This document shows positions 26,797-35,012 of a stretch of 64,000 nucleotides of DNA, one piece after another. The stretch's first letter is position 1; each line of letters starts with the position of its first letter. Made by a program: the position numbers and the translations under genes. This stretch comes from Maribellus maritimus (GTDB lineage Bacteria > Bacteroidota > Bacteroidia > Bacteroidales > Prolixibacteraceae), in the NCBI RefSeq assembly GCF_022267315.1, contig NZ_JAIKLE010000004.1, forward strand, positions 186,001 through 250,000. The letters run 5' to 3'. The notes under the pieces are model-generated. The model worked only from the letters and a program-made list of their open reading frames with translations, did not search any database and had not been told where the DNA came from.

Positions 26797-28950
26797 CTAT
26801 TCTTCTTCCTGCTCAGCTTCGTAAGCTTTTAACAGTTCATCCTGAACATCAGCAGGAACTTTTTCATATCCGTCGAAACTAATGTCAAATACTCCTCGTC
26901 CTCCGGTAATTGAACTTAACGAAGTGGTGTATTTATTCATCTCTTTTAACGGAACTTTTGCTGTAATTTTTTCCATTCCTTTTTCAGAGCCCATTCCCAT
27001 AATCATGGCGCGGCGTCCCTGCAGGTCACTCATTACATCGCCCATTCTGTCGGAAGGAACCCATACATTCAAATCGTAAATTGGCTCCAGAATTTTAGGC
27101 CCGGCGTTTTTAAAAGCCATACTAAATGCATTACGACCGGCAAGTTTAAATGAAATCTCATTTGAGTCTACCGGGTGCATTTTACCATCGTAAACATATA
27201 CACGGATATCGCGTGCATAGGAACCGGTAAGCGGGCCTTCTTCCATTTTTTCCATAATCCCTTTCAGAATGGCCGGCATAAAACGGGCATCGATTGAACC
27301 ACCAACAATACAGTTGCAGTAAATTAATTTACCACCCCATGAAAGTTTGTGCTCTTCAACTGCACGAACGGAGAGTTTCTGTTCTTTGTCACCGAATTTG
27401 AACATTGATTTTGGTTCGCTACCATCTTCATATGGTTCAATAACCAGGTGCACTTCCCCAAACTGTCCTGCACCACCTGATTGTTTTTTATGGCGGTAGT
27501 CAGCCTGAGCCGCTTTGGTAATGGTTTCGCGGTATGGAATTTTGGGCTGAAGATAATTTACTTCAATCTTATGTACATTGTCAAAATACCATTTTAATAC
27601 ATTGGTGTGGTATTCTCCCTGACAGTGAACCAGCAACTGTTTTAATTCCTTTGAATAATCAATAATAAATGTAGGATCTTCATATTTTAGTTTATTCAAA
27701 ACTTCACCTACTTTTTCATCATCGGAATCGTTTACGGCTTTTACTGCCACGGTATGTCTTGATGAAGGGAAAGTTATCGGTTCAAATTTTGTATCAGCTT
27801 CTTTTGTTGTAAGCGTTTGGTTAAATTTGGTTTCCTTTAATTTAACGGTACAACCTAAATCGCCGGCAACCAGCTCATCTACCTTTTCACGGTTTTTACC
27901 GGCCGCAACAAATACTTGCGATAAACGTTCCTTATTTCCTGATTTGCTGTTGATTAAATCGAGTCCTTCACTAATTTTTCCGGACATTACTTTGAAATAG
28001 GTAATTTCACCAACGTGAGATTCAACAGTAGTTTTAAAAACAAATAAACTTGGTGGTTCTGATTTTTCCATTTTAACAGCTTTGCCACTAACTACAGTCC
28101 GCATTTCTCTTTCGTTTGGTGCGGGAGCTATATTGGCAATAAATTCGAGCAGGCGGCCGGCACCGATACCTTTTTTTGCTGTAGTACAAAATACCGGATA
28201 CAAATCGCGTTGCAGCATTCCCAGTTTCATGCCCTTACGCATCTCGTCTTCAGTTAAACTGCCTTTGTCAAAATACAGTTCCATTAAAGCCTCTTCATTC
28301 TCGGCTGCCATCTCAACCAGTTCGTTGTGCAGTTCTTCTGCTTTTTCAATTTCTGAATCCGGAATATCCAGAACTTGCACTTCTCCTTTATCGTTGTATT
28401 TATACATTTTCATTTTTAATACATCGATAACAGAGGAAAAACTTGGACCGGCATCAACCGGGTACTGTACAATGGTAACTTTGTTTCCAAAAGTTGCTTT
28501 GCACTGGTCGAGTGCCGCATCAAAATTTGAATTGTCGTGATCAAGCTGGTTAAAAACAAAAACCATCGGAGAGTTCAGTGCTTCGGCATGACGGCCTGCT
28601 GCTTCGGTACCCGCTTCAACACCATTCGTAGCATTAACTAACATTAAACTCAGGTCGGTTACATTTAACGATGAAACAACACCACCACATAAATCATCCA
28701 TTCCAGGAGTGTCAAGAATATTGATTTTTACACCGTTTTTTTCCGTATATAGTAAAGTTGGCAATACCGAGTTGCCATAATCGTGTTCAATGTCGGTGTA
28801 ATCCGAAACGGTATTTTTAGCCGTTACTTCACCTTTTCTGTTTATCACTCCACCCTCGAAAAGCATAGCTTCAGCAAGGGTGGTTTTCCCACTGCCAGCA
28901 TTACCCAACAGTGCAATGTTTCTGATTTGATTTGTTTTATAAACTTTCAC
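26797..28950 (-). CDS. Elongation factor G paralogue lacking the catalytic His
   Basis: A 717-residue protein with the full EF-G domain order. The P-loop is GNAGSGKT (residues 16-23). Switch I reads EHDYGNSVLPT instead of the RGITI-type motif. The G3 motif is DTPG followed by Met 84 and Asp, where GTP-hydrolysing EF-Gs have DTPGHVD. G4 is NQLD (134-137) instead of NKMD. C-terminal domains IV and V are present (KKQSGGAGQFGEVHL, GRRAMIMGM, TGGRGVF). A Bacteroides EF-G2 studied in the gut is a translocase that lacks GTPase activity; this gene has the same kind of switch changes and may be its counterpart, but orthology is inferred. It is preceded by 525 bp without genes and followed by its own terminator. 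Confidence 0.85.
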   Translation of the reverse strand: MKVYKTNQIRNIALLGNAGSGKTTLAEAMLFEGGVINRKGEVTAKNTVSDYTDIEHDYGNSVLPTLLYTEKNGVKINILDTPGMDDLCGGVVSSLNVTDLSLMLVNATNGVEAGTEAAGRHAEALNSPMVFVFNQLDHDNSNFDAALDQCKATFGNKVTIVQYPVDAGPSFSSVIDVLKMKMYKYNDKGEVQVLDIPDSEIEKAEELHNELVEMAAENEEALMELYFDKGSLTEDEMRKGMKLGMLQRDLYPVFCTTAKKGIGAGRLLEFIANIAPAPNEREMRTVVSGKAVKMEKSEPPSLFVFKTTVESHVGEITYFKVMSGKISEGLDLINSKSGNKERLSQVFVAAGKNREKVDELVAGDLGCTVKLKETKFNQTLTTKEADTKFEPITFPSSRHTVAVKAVNDSDDEKVGEVLNKLKYEDPTFIIDYSKELKQLLVHCQGEYHTNVLKWYFDNVHKIEVNYLQPKIPYRETITKAAQADYRHKKQSGGAGQFGEVHLVIEPYEDGSEPKSMFKFGDKEQKLSVRAVEEHKLSWGGKLIYCNCIVGGSIDARFMPAILKGIMEKMEEGPLTGSYARDIRVYVYDGKMHPVDSNEISFKLAGRNAFSMAFKNAGPKILEPIYDLNVWVPSDRMGDVMSDLQGRRAMIMGMGSEKGMEKITAKVPLKEMNKYTTSLSSITGGRGVFDISFDGYEKVPADVQDELLKAYEAEQEEE

Positions 28951-29420
28951 GTGTATATGTTTTAGTTAATATTTTAAATATTTACAGAATTATTTGTTAA
29001 TGCTGTATTTCTATCCAAATTTTTTAATCATCTCAGGCATGAAAACTTACTTCTTTGTGAAGTGAATTTTTCCCATTTTCTTTTCCCGTTTTTCGGAAGT
29101 TTTATAAAAAAGGTCACCAAAATTAGTAATAATTTATTAACAATCAAGTTCCATGAATTTGCGAGTTAATGTTATACAACTATATTTTTTTTACTGTTTT
29201 ATTTAAGCAATTATAATTCAGTTGTTTAAACGTTTTTGTCGATAGATCGGTGTTGGGTTAATATTCTCATATTCAGATGTTTGATTTTGTTTTCTCGGAG
29301 GCCGTTGAATAAATATGATTTTAGTCGATTGTGTAAAAAGGATGCAAGAAGTATTTGTGCAAATAATCAGCTTTTTATATGTCTTATTTAGACTGAATAA
29401 AAAAAAGTTTTAAAAAATGG
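28951..29420. other. AT-rich divergent gap
   Basis: Region between the EF-G paralogue (-) and the sulfur operon (+). Very AT-rich, with no open frame over 30 codons and no hairpin with a T-tract that I can find. It presumably holds the EF-G paralogue promoter near 28980-29020, but no clean TAnnTTTG box is seen there. Confidence 0.45.
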
Positions 29421-29450
29421 TTTGAAAAGAAAAATATTCATTTACATTTG
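29421..29450 (+). promoter_or_regulatory. Promoter of sulfite-reductase operon
   Basis: TTTG (29421-29424), 18 nt spacer, then TACATTTG (29443-29450): an exact fit to the Bacteroidota TTTG...TAnnTTTG promoter. Transcription is predicted to start near 29457, about 20 nt before the leader-peptide ATG. Confidence 0.75.
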
Positions 29451-29475
29451 CAATGTGATAAAAATCATAAAAAAA

Positions 29476-29574
29476 ATGAAGCAGTATTCTTCTGAAATAA
29501 AATTGAATCCGATGGCATGTATGATGTGTATGTGTTGTCATATTCATTTTATGCGGAAGGAATTTAAAATTTGA
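29476..29574 (+). CDS. Cys/Met-rich leader peptide of sulfite-reductase operon
   Basis: A 32-codon frame with ATG at 29476 and TGA at 29572-29574. Residues 13-21 read MACMMCMCC, followed by HIHFMRKEF. In total there are six Met and four Cys (codons 15, 18, 20, 21), an extreme enrichment. It begins about 20 nt after the predicted transcription start, ends 26 nt before an intrinsic terminator, and precedes genes for sulfite reduction and siroheme synthesis. This is the arrangement of an amino-acid-responsive leader: low cysteinyl-tRNA (or methionyl-tRNA) would stall ribosomes at codons 15-21. The peptide itself is unlikely to have another job, though Cys-His metal binding cannot be excluded. 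Too short for routine gene finders. Confidence 0.72.
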   Translation: MKQYSSEIKLNPMACMMCMCCHIHFMRKEFKI

Positions 29575-29611
29575 GAGTATATAATTAGTTAGGATTTATT
29601 GCCCTTCTGCA
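29552..29611 (+). promoter_or_regulatory. Candidate antiterminator pairing
   Basis: TGCGGAAGG (29552-29560, inside leader codons 26-29) can pair with CCTTCTGCA (29603-29611): nine base pairs with one G-U. The second segment includes eight of the ten bases of the terminator's 5' arm, so the two folds are mutually exclusive. The upstream arm starts 14 nt after the last Cys codon. A ribosome stalled at the Cys codons would leave it free; one terminating at 29574 would cover it. Confidence 0.6.
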
Positions 29612-29630
29612 AACAGCAGAGGGGCTTTTT
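29601..29630 (+). terminator. Intrinsic terminator/attenuator before sulfur genes
   Basis: GCCCTTCTGC (29601-29610) pairs with GCAGAGGGGC (29616-29625) as a 10-bp stem with one G-U pair and an AAACA loop, followed by TTTTT (29626-29630). It lies after the Cys/Met leader and 85 bp before the first structural gene, so it should act as an attenuator. Confidence 0.85.
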
Positions 29631-29715
29631 GTTTTATAGGGATGAATGTTTAAACCTAAAAATAACTGAGATTGAAAGAAAACATAAAAATAAGTAGATT
29701 TTATCTTGAAAATTT

Positions 29716-29979
29716 ATGGTTGTGAATAAGAATAGGAGCAGTGAAAAAATAAGGGAGAAAAAGAGCCGGAGCATTGTAAAAACTATTTCCTGGCGAACGA
29801 TAGGAACTATTGATACCATAATAATTTCGTGGATAATTGTGGGAAATGTGAATTTTGCCGTAACCATTGGCGGGGTTGAGTTGTTTACTAAAATGGCACT
29901 TTACTTTTTACACGAAAGAGCCTGGAATAAAAGCAACTTCGGCAGGGTTAAAGAAGTGCCCGTTGAATACGAAATTTAA
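29716..29979 (+). CDS. DUF2061 membrane protein of sulfur-assimilation operon
   Basis: An 87-residue protein. After a basic N-terminus (RSSEKIREKKSR), the conserved region SIVKTISWRTIGTIDTIIISWII, GVELFTKMALYFLHERAWN is the complete DUF2061 signature with two membrane segments. Proteins of this family are often encoded beside sulfate-activation or sulfite-reduction genes, as here; a role in transport or membrane organisation is unproven. It is the first structural gene after the attenuator and starts 11 bp before the next. Confidence 0.82.
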   Translation: MVVNKNRSSEKIREKKSRSIVKTISWRTIGTIDTIIISWIIVGNVNFAVTIGGVELFTKMALYFLHERAWNKSNFGRVKEVPVEYEI

Positions 29980-29990
29980 TAAATATAACA

Positions 29991-30449
29991 ATGAAAAAGA
30001 ATTTTCTGCCAATTTCCATCAATATTGAAGGGCAAAAAATTTTAATTATCGGAGGTGGAGAAAGCGCCTTCAAAAAAATAAAAATACTACAGCGTTTTGG
30101 AGCTGAGGTTGAGGTATTGGCCATCGATGTTTCTGATGAAATAAAACAAAGCGGAATAAAGTATTTTGAAACAGCATACCAAAAGAAACATTTGACAGGA
30201 TATTTGATGTTGTATTCCTGTACCAATAATTATGAACTGGATAAACAGATTCTTTCAGATGGAGAAGAAATGGGGGTTTTGGTAAATATTCACGACAAAC
30301 CTGAACTGTGCCAGTTTGTTTCGCCGGCCATATATAAAAATGGTAAAATGACGGTTGCTGTTGCTTCAAATGGCGAAGATGTATATGAGTCAATTCGGCT
30401 TCGAAATAAAATCAGTGAATTTCTAACAGATAATTTTCATAAAAACTAA
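29991..30449 (+). CDS. Precorrin-2 dehydrogenase/sirohydrochlorin ferrochelatase (siroheme synthase N-terminal type)
   Basis: A 152-residue protein corresponding to the N-terminal module of siroheme synthase CysG (Met8p-like). ILIIGGGESAFKK (residues 18-30) is the NAD-binding loop, LMLYSCTNNYELDKQI the nucleotide-binding strand, and VNIHDKPELCQFVSPAIYKNGKMTVAVASNG is the family signature with the VND-like region and the catalytic-type Asp. It makes sirohydrochlorin from precorrin-2 and probably inserts iron to form the siroheme used by the sulfite reductase encoded two genes on. The methyltransferase half is a separate gene at 34994. One base separates it from cysJ. Confidence 0.85.
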   Translation: MKKNFLPISINIEGQKILIIGGGESAFKKIKILQRFGAEVEVLAIDVSDEIKQSGIKYFETAYQKKHLTGYLMLYSCTNNYELDKQILSDGEEMGVLVNIHDKPELCQFVSPAIYKNGKMTVAVASNGEDVYESIRLRNKISEFLTDNFHKN

Positions 30450-30450
30450 A

Positions 30451-32277
30451 ATGAGTTTAAAATCGAATCCATTAAGTGAAAAGCAGAAAATTGCTTTAAA
30501 TGAATTGGTGAAAGATGTAACAGTTGAACAGATAATTTGGCTGAACGGTTTTTTAGACGGACGACTGGCCGGACTAAATGGAAACGGAAGTCCTGTTGAG
30601 GTAACATCAGTAGTTACCGAGGCTGTAAAGGAAACTACAACAGTGGCAAACCTCACCATTCTGTTTGGTACCGAAACGGGAAATGCCGAAGAGGTAGCCC
30701 AAAAGCTGGCTGAAAAAGCAAGTTTTAAAAATGTGGCTGTTAATGTGGTAGATATGTACGATTATGATCCTAAAAAATTAAAAGATGAAGAAAATGTTGC
30801 AATTATAGTTAGTACTCACGGCGAAGGAGAACCACCTGATATGGCGGAAGAGTTTCATAAATTTGTTACAGGGAAACGTCTTCCCAAGCTCGAGAACTTG
30901 AGCTTCTCTGTCCTGGCCTTGGGCGACAAAACGTACCGAAATTTTTGCCAAACAGGTGAAGAAATTTATAATGCTATAAAAAAGAGTGGTGGCTTTCCTG
31001 CTACTCCACTCGCAAAGTGCGATGTTGATTACGAAGCCACTGCGGAAGTATGGATGAATAACCTGCTTATCAACTTAGCGCCATCCGAAACGACAACAAA
31101 AGTTGAAACGGCAGTTGAAGAGACCACTGTTATTACCTCGCCTCCAGCCACCAAAGTTCCGGTTTCAGAATTTTCTAAAAAGAATCCTTTTAGTGCAATG
31201 GTGCTCGATAAAGTTCGAATTACCGGTAATGGTTCCGACAAGGAGGTATATCATCTTGAACTTTCGCTTGAAGAGTCAGGATTAACATACGAGCCTGGAG
31301 ATTCTGTTGGCGTGTTTACTAAAAATCCGCCGGAACTGGTTGACGATATTATTCAAAAATGCGGATTCGACCCGGAGAAAAACATTGCTTTTGGAGAAGA
31401 AGAAGTGTCCTTGTTAAATGCACTCACATACCATTACGAAATTACTGTAATGACATTTGATTCATTACAGAAATACTACGGGAGAACAAAAAATCCGGAA
31501 CTCAAAATAATTCTGGAAGATGACAAAAAGCTTGACGAATATCTTTACGGATGCGACTTGCTTGACTTACTCGATGATTTCCCGTTTGATTGGAACGTAA
31601 ACAAACTAATTGAAATTTTACGACCACTTCCTCCGCGTTTGTATTCCATTTCTTCAAGTATGGAAAGTGTTGGCGAAGAGGTTCATATTACTGTTTCTGT
31701 CGTAAATTTTGAAAGAAAGAAACGGCAACGTTTTGGTGCCTGTTCATCCAATTTGGCTGATTTTATTGACCAGGATGATAAAATTCCGATTTATATAGAA
31801 AAAAATCCGGGTTTCAGATTGCCGGCCAACGGTGCCCGAATTATTATGGTTGGGGCGGGAACCGGAATCGCTCCTTACCGTGCATTTATGCAACAACGTG
31901 AAAGTTTGGGAATGAAGGGAAACACCTGGTTGTTTTTCGGTGACCGTCGGTTTCAATCTGATTTTTTGTATCAAACAGAATGGCAGAAGCTGTTGGAAAA
32001 GAAACTTCTGGAAAGAATGGATGTAGCTTTTTCACGTGATCAGGAAGAGAAAATTTATGTGCAGCATAAGTTAAAAGAGAATCGGAAGGAGATTTTTAAC
32101 TGGATGGATAACGGGGCACATTTTTATCTCTGTGGAGACCGAAAAAATATGGCTAATGATGTAACAAAAACTTTCCTCGAAATAATTCGAACAGAAGGTG
32201 GTGTAAGTGAAGAACAAGCTGAAAAATATTTAAAACAATTAAAAAAAGAAAAACGGTTTCAAACCGATGTATATTAA
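30451..32277 (+). CDS. cysJ: Sulfite reductase [NADPH] flavoprotein subunit
   Basis: A 608-residue diflavin reductase. Residues about 68-205: FMN flavodoxin domain (LFGTETGNAEEVA, STHGEGEPPDMAEEF, ALGDKTYRNFCQ). Residues about 250-430: FAD domain (ESGLTYEPGDSVGVF, RPLPPRLYSISSS). C-terminal NADPH domain: VGAGTGIAPYRAFMQQRE, FFGDRRF and YLCGDRKNMANDV, ending in a DVY tail typical of CysJ. It passes electrons from NADPH to the siroheme subunit to reduce sulfite to sulfide. One base after the siroheme gene. A strong hairpin terminator follows before the hemoprotein gene. Confidence 0.93.
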   Translation: MSLKSNPLSEKQKIALNELVKDVTVEQIIWLNGFLDGRLAGLNGNGSPVEVTSVVTEAVKETTTVANLTILFGTETGNAEEVAQKLAEKASFKNVAVNVVDMYDYDPKKLKDEENVAIIVSTHGEGEPPDMAEEFHKFVTGKRLPKLENLSFSVLALGDKTYRNFCQTGEEIYNAIKKSGGFPATPLAKCDVDYEATAEVWMNNLLINLAPSETTTKVETAVEETTVITSPPATKVPVSEFSKKNPFSAMVLDKVRITGNGSDKEVYHLELSLEESGLTYEPGDSVGVFTKNPPELVDDIIQKCGFDPEKNIAFGEEEVSLLNALTYHYEITVMTFDSLQKYYGRTKNPELKIILEDDKKLDEYLYGCDLLDLLDDFPFDWNVNKLIEILRPLPPRLYSISSSMESVGEEVHITVSVVNFERKKRQRFGACSSNLADFIDQDDKIPIYIEKNPGFRLPANGARIIMVGAGTGIAPYRAFMQQRESLGMKGNTWLFFGDRRFQSDFLYQTEWQKLLEKKLLERMDVAFSRDQEEKIYVQHKLKENRKEIFNWMDNGAHFYLCGDRKNMANDVTKTFLEIIRTEGGVSEEQAEKYLKQLKKEKRFQTDVY

Positions 32278-32291
32278 CAACTACTAATTAT

Positions 32292-32367
32292 CCGGATTTA
32301 CCTGAAAACTATTTTTTACTCTGAATGTCTGTCTTTTTATTCAGGTAAATCACCGGAAGTTTTTTTT
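32292..32367 (+). terminator. Intercistronic terminator between cysJ and cysI
   Basis: CCGG-ATTTACCTGAA (32292-32306) pairs with TTCAGGTAAAT-CA-CCGG (32340-32356), a 15-bp stem with a two-base bulge and a 33-nt loop, followed by AAG and eight T (32360-32367). It ends 25 nt before the next ATG. It should reduce read-through into the hemoprotein gene and set the subunit ratio, unless a promoter is hidden in the loop. Confidence 0.7.
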
Positions 32368-32392
32368 GATTTTATAACCTAAAGAATTAATC

Positions 32393-34093
32393 ATGAGTGA
32401 ATCGATTAAATGGGAAGAGTTATCTGAAGTTGAGAAAATAAAATTCGACAGTAATTATCTGCGGGGAACTTTGCTGGAAAGTCTGGCTGATCCGATTACT
32501 GGCGCGATACACGCAGATGATACGCAGGTATCCAAATTTCACGGTATTTATCAGCAAACCGATCGGGACACCGACAAAGAGCGAAAACAACAAAAACTGG
32601 AACCGTTGTATTCGTTTTTAATCCGTGTGCGCATGCCGGGAGGTACAGTAACTCCGCAGCAATGGTTACAAATGGATACTATTTCCAACGAGTTTGCTAA
32701 CGGAACATTAAAACTAACAACCCGCCAAACGTTTCAGTTGCATGGTGTGCTTAAGAAGAATTTGAAAGGAACGATTCAGAAAATTAACGATCGTTTGCTG
32801 GACACCATCGCTGCCTGCGGCGATGTAAACCGAAATGTAATGTGTCATGCAAATCCGGCCGAGTCTCCACTTTATCCGGAAATTATTGAACTGGCAAAAA
32901 AAGTGGGGGGGCATTTATTACCTCAAACGGGTGCTTACCACGAAATATGGCTTGACAAGAAGTTGGTGGCCGACAGCAAAGAAGAAATTGAACCGCTTTA
33001 CGGAGAGCGTTATTTGCCGCGTAAGTTTAAAATAGGAATCGTAATTCCGCCGCAAAACGACTGTGATGTTTTTTCGCAGGATTTGGGTTTTATTGCCATC
33101 ATCGAAAAAGAAAAAATAGTGGGATACAACGTCGTTGTTGGCGGAGGATTGGGCTCTACTTTTGGAAAGCCTGAAACTTACCCCAGAGCAGGAAATGTGA
33201 TTGGTTTCTGCAAACCTGAACAGGTAATCGATGTGGCGGAAAAAGTGGTATTGGTGCAACTCGATAATGGCGATCGCCAAAACCGGAAACAGGCACGTTT
33301 AAAATATACAATCGACAGGCTTGGCCTCGACTGGTTTGTTGATGAGGTGGAAAAGCGACTTGGTTTTTCGTTGGAGAAAGCGAGGGCTTTCAAATTTACA
33401 CGCACCGGGGACAACTTCGGATGGAAAAAAGGTACCGACAATAAATGGCATCTTACTTATTTTGTGGAAGGTGGTCGTGTAAAAGACGACGGAACTCGCC
33501 TGCTAAAAACAGCTCTCCGTGAAGTCGCAAAAATCAGCGACGGGAATTTTATTCTTACCGGTAACCAGAATTTAATTATTGCCGGCGTTTCCGAAAAGGT
33601 AAAAAAGAAGGTAAATACTATTTTTAATAAACACGATGTCTCTCCCAACGGAATTTCTGGCTTACGGAAAAATTCGATCGCATGTGTGGCTTTGCCAACC
33701 TGCCCACTGGCATTTGCCGAGGCTGAGCGCTATTTGCCCACGCTGGTTTCAAAAATTGAAACGATTTTGGAAAAATATAACCTGTATAAAGAGGAAATTG
33801 TTATCCGAATGACTGGCTGCCCCAATGGCTGTGGCCGCCCATACCTGGCCGAAATTGGCTTGATTGGCAAATCGCCCGGTTACTATAACCTTTATCTTGG
33901 TGGAAGTTTTAACGGTTCCCGCCTCAATACCTTATACAAAGAAACGATTTCTGAAGAAGAGATTTTACAGGAATTGGAACCAATCATCAAAGATTATGCG
34001 GAATCGCGAAATAAGGGAGAGCATTTTGGCGATTTTATACTTCGAAAAAATTATGTAAAGGAAATAAAAGAAGGGAAGGAGTTCAGGCACTAA
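32393..34093 (+). CDS. cysI: Sulfite reductase hemoprotein (siroheme/4Fe-4S) subunit
   Basis: A 566-residue siroheme protein reducing sulfite to sulfide with six electrons from the flavoprotein. The cluster-ligating Cys are 431, 437, 476 and 480 (CVALPTC and TGCPNGC), almost the same numbering as the E. coli enzyme (434, 440, 479, 483). N-terminal substrate-binding features include QLHGVLKKNLK and the CGDVNRNVMCHANP stretch. Length typical. It lies after the flavoprotein gene, with a hairpin between the two. Confidence 0.93.
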   Translation: MSESIKWEELSEVEKIKFDSNYLRGTLLESLADPITGAIHADDTQVSKFHGIYQQTDRDTDKERKQQKLEPLYSFLIRVRMPGGTVTPQQWLQMDTISNEFANGTLKLTTRQTFQLHGVLKKNLKGTIQKINDRLLDTIAACGDVNRNVMCHANPAESPLYPEIIELAKKVGGHLLPQTGAYHEIWLDKKLVADSKEEIEPLYGERYLPRKFKIGIVIPPQNDCDVFSQDLGFIAIIEKEKIVGYNVVVGGGLGSTFGKPETYPRAGNVIGFCKPEQVIDVAEKVVLVQLDNGDRQNRKQARLKYTIDRLGLDWFVDEVEKRLGFSLEKARAFKFTRTGDNFGWKKGTDNKWHLTYFVEGGRVKDDGTRLLKTALREVAKISDGNFILTGNQNLIIAGVSEKVKKKVNTIFNKHDVSPNGISGLRKNSIACVALPTCPLAFAEAERYLPTLVSKIETILEKYNLYKEEIVIRMTGCPNGCGRPYLAEIGLIGKSPGYYNLYLGGSFNGSRLNTLYKETISEEEILQELEPIIKDYAESRNKGEHFGDFILRKNYVKEIKEGKEFRH

Positions 34094-34172
34094 AGAATGA
34101 ACTAGTTCAATTTTTATAAAAAGTTGAAAACGTAGTTGAATGTAATAGGATTATTTATTCAAAAAGAATTTT

Positions 34173-35012
34173 ATGATAAAAAGAGTATCCATATTAGGTT
34201 GCGGGTGGTTAGGAACTGCTTTAGGGAGAAGATTGATGTCAAAAGGATATGTGGTTAAAGGTTCTGCTGCTACTTCTGAAAGTTATACCAAGCTTGAGTT
34301 TACAGGAATTCAAACCTATCATATTCGCGTTGAACCCGACTCGTTAACAGTTGATTACAATAGCTTTTTTAACACCGATGTTTTAATTTGTTGTATTCCG
34401 CCCCGACGAAACGAAAATGTAGCGGATATCTTTCCAAGACAAATAGCGCAAATAGCGCAGCAGGTTCAGAAGATGGAAATTTCAAAAGTAATTTTTATCT
34501 CTTCCACTTCGGTCTATGAATCGGGAAACAAAGTTGTGCGGGAAGGAGAGGAAGGAAATCCGGAGAAAGCGAGTGGCCAGGCTTTGTTAAAGGCAGAGGA
34601 GATTTTGCTAACTATTCCCGGGGTTCAGACAACTGTGGTTCGCTTTGGCGGATTAATTGGTGCCAATCGTAATCCGGCACGCTTTATGGCCGGTAAAAAA
34701 AATATTGCAGCCGGTTCGCCGGTAAATCTGATACACCGGGATGACTGCGTGAACATTCTTACTGAGATTATTGAAAAGGGAGTTTGGGGCGAAGTGTTTA
34801 ATGCCTGTAGCCCGGAACATCCCACCAAGGAAGAGTTTTATACAAAAGCTGCCAAAATAAGTGAATTACCTCTGCCTGAGTTTTCAGAGAGAACAGAGAA
34901 CTACAAAGTGATTAGCAGTGAAAAGTTGATAAACAGGCTGGACTATAAATTTCAGTATCCCAGTCCAATGGATTATCTAAAAGAGCTGGAAGAATGGACA
35001 TATCGCATTTGA
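34173..35012 (+). CDS. NAD(P)-dependent epimerase/dehydratase-like SDR (YeeZ-like)
   Basis: A 279-residue extended SDR protein. ILGCGWLGTALG (residues 8-19) is the nucleotide-binding loop; DVLICCIPP, VIFISSTSVYE, VVRFGGLIGANRNPARFMAGK and NLIHRDDCVNI follow the YeeZ family, whose reaction is unknown. No Tyr-x-x-x-Lys of the classical type is placed after the STSVYE segment, so catalysis is uncertain. It overlaps the SUMT gene by 19 bp inside the sulfur operon, hinting at a link to tetrapyrrole or sulfur metabolism. Confidence 0.75.
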   Translation: MIKRVSILGCGWLGTALGRRLMSKGYVVKGSAATSESYTKLEFTGIQTYHIRVEPDSLTVDYNSFFNTDVLICCIPPRRNENVADIFPRQIAQIAQQVQKMEISKVIFISSTSVYESGNKVVREGEEGNPEKASGQALLKAEEILLTIPGVQTTVVRFGGLIGANRNPARFMAGKKNIAAGSPVNLIHRDDCVNILTEIIEKGVWGEVFNACSPEHPTKEEFYTKAAKISELPLPEFSERTENYKVISSEKLINRLDYKFQYPSPMDYLKELEEWTYRI

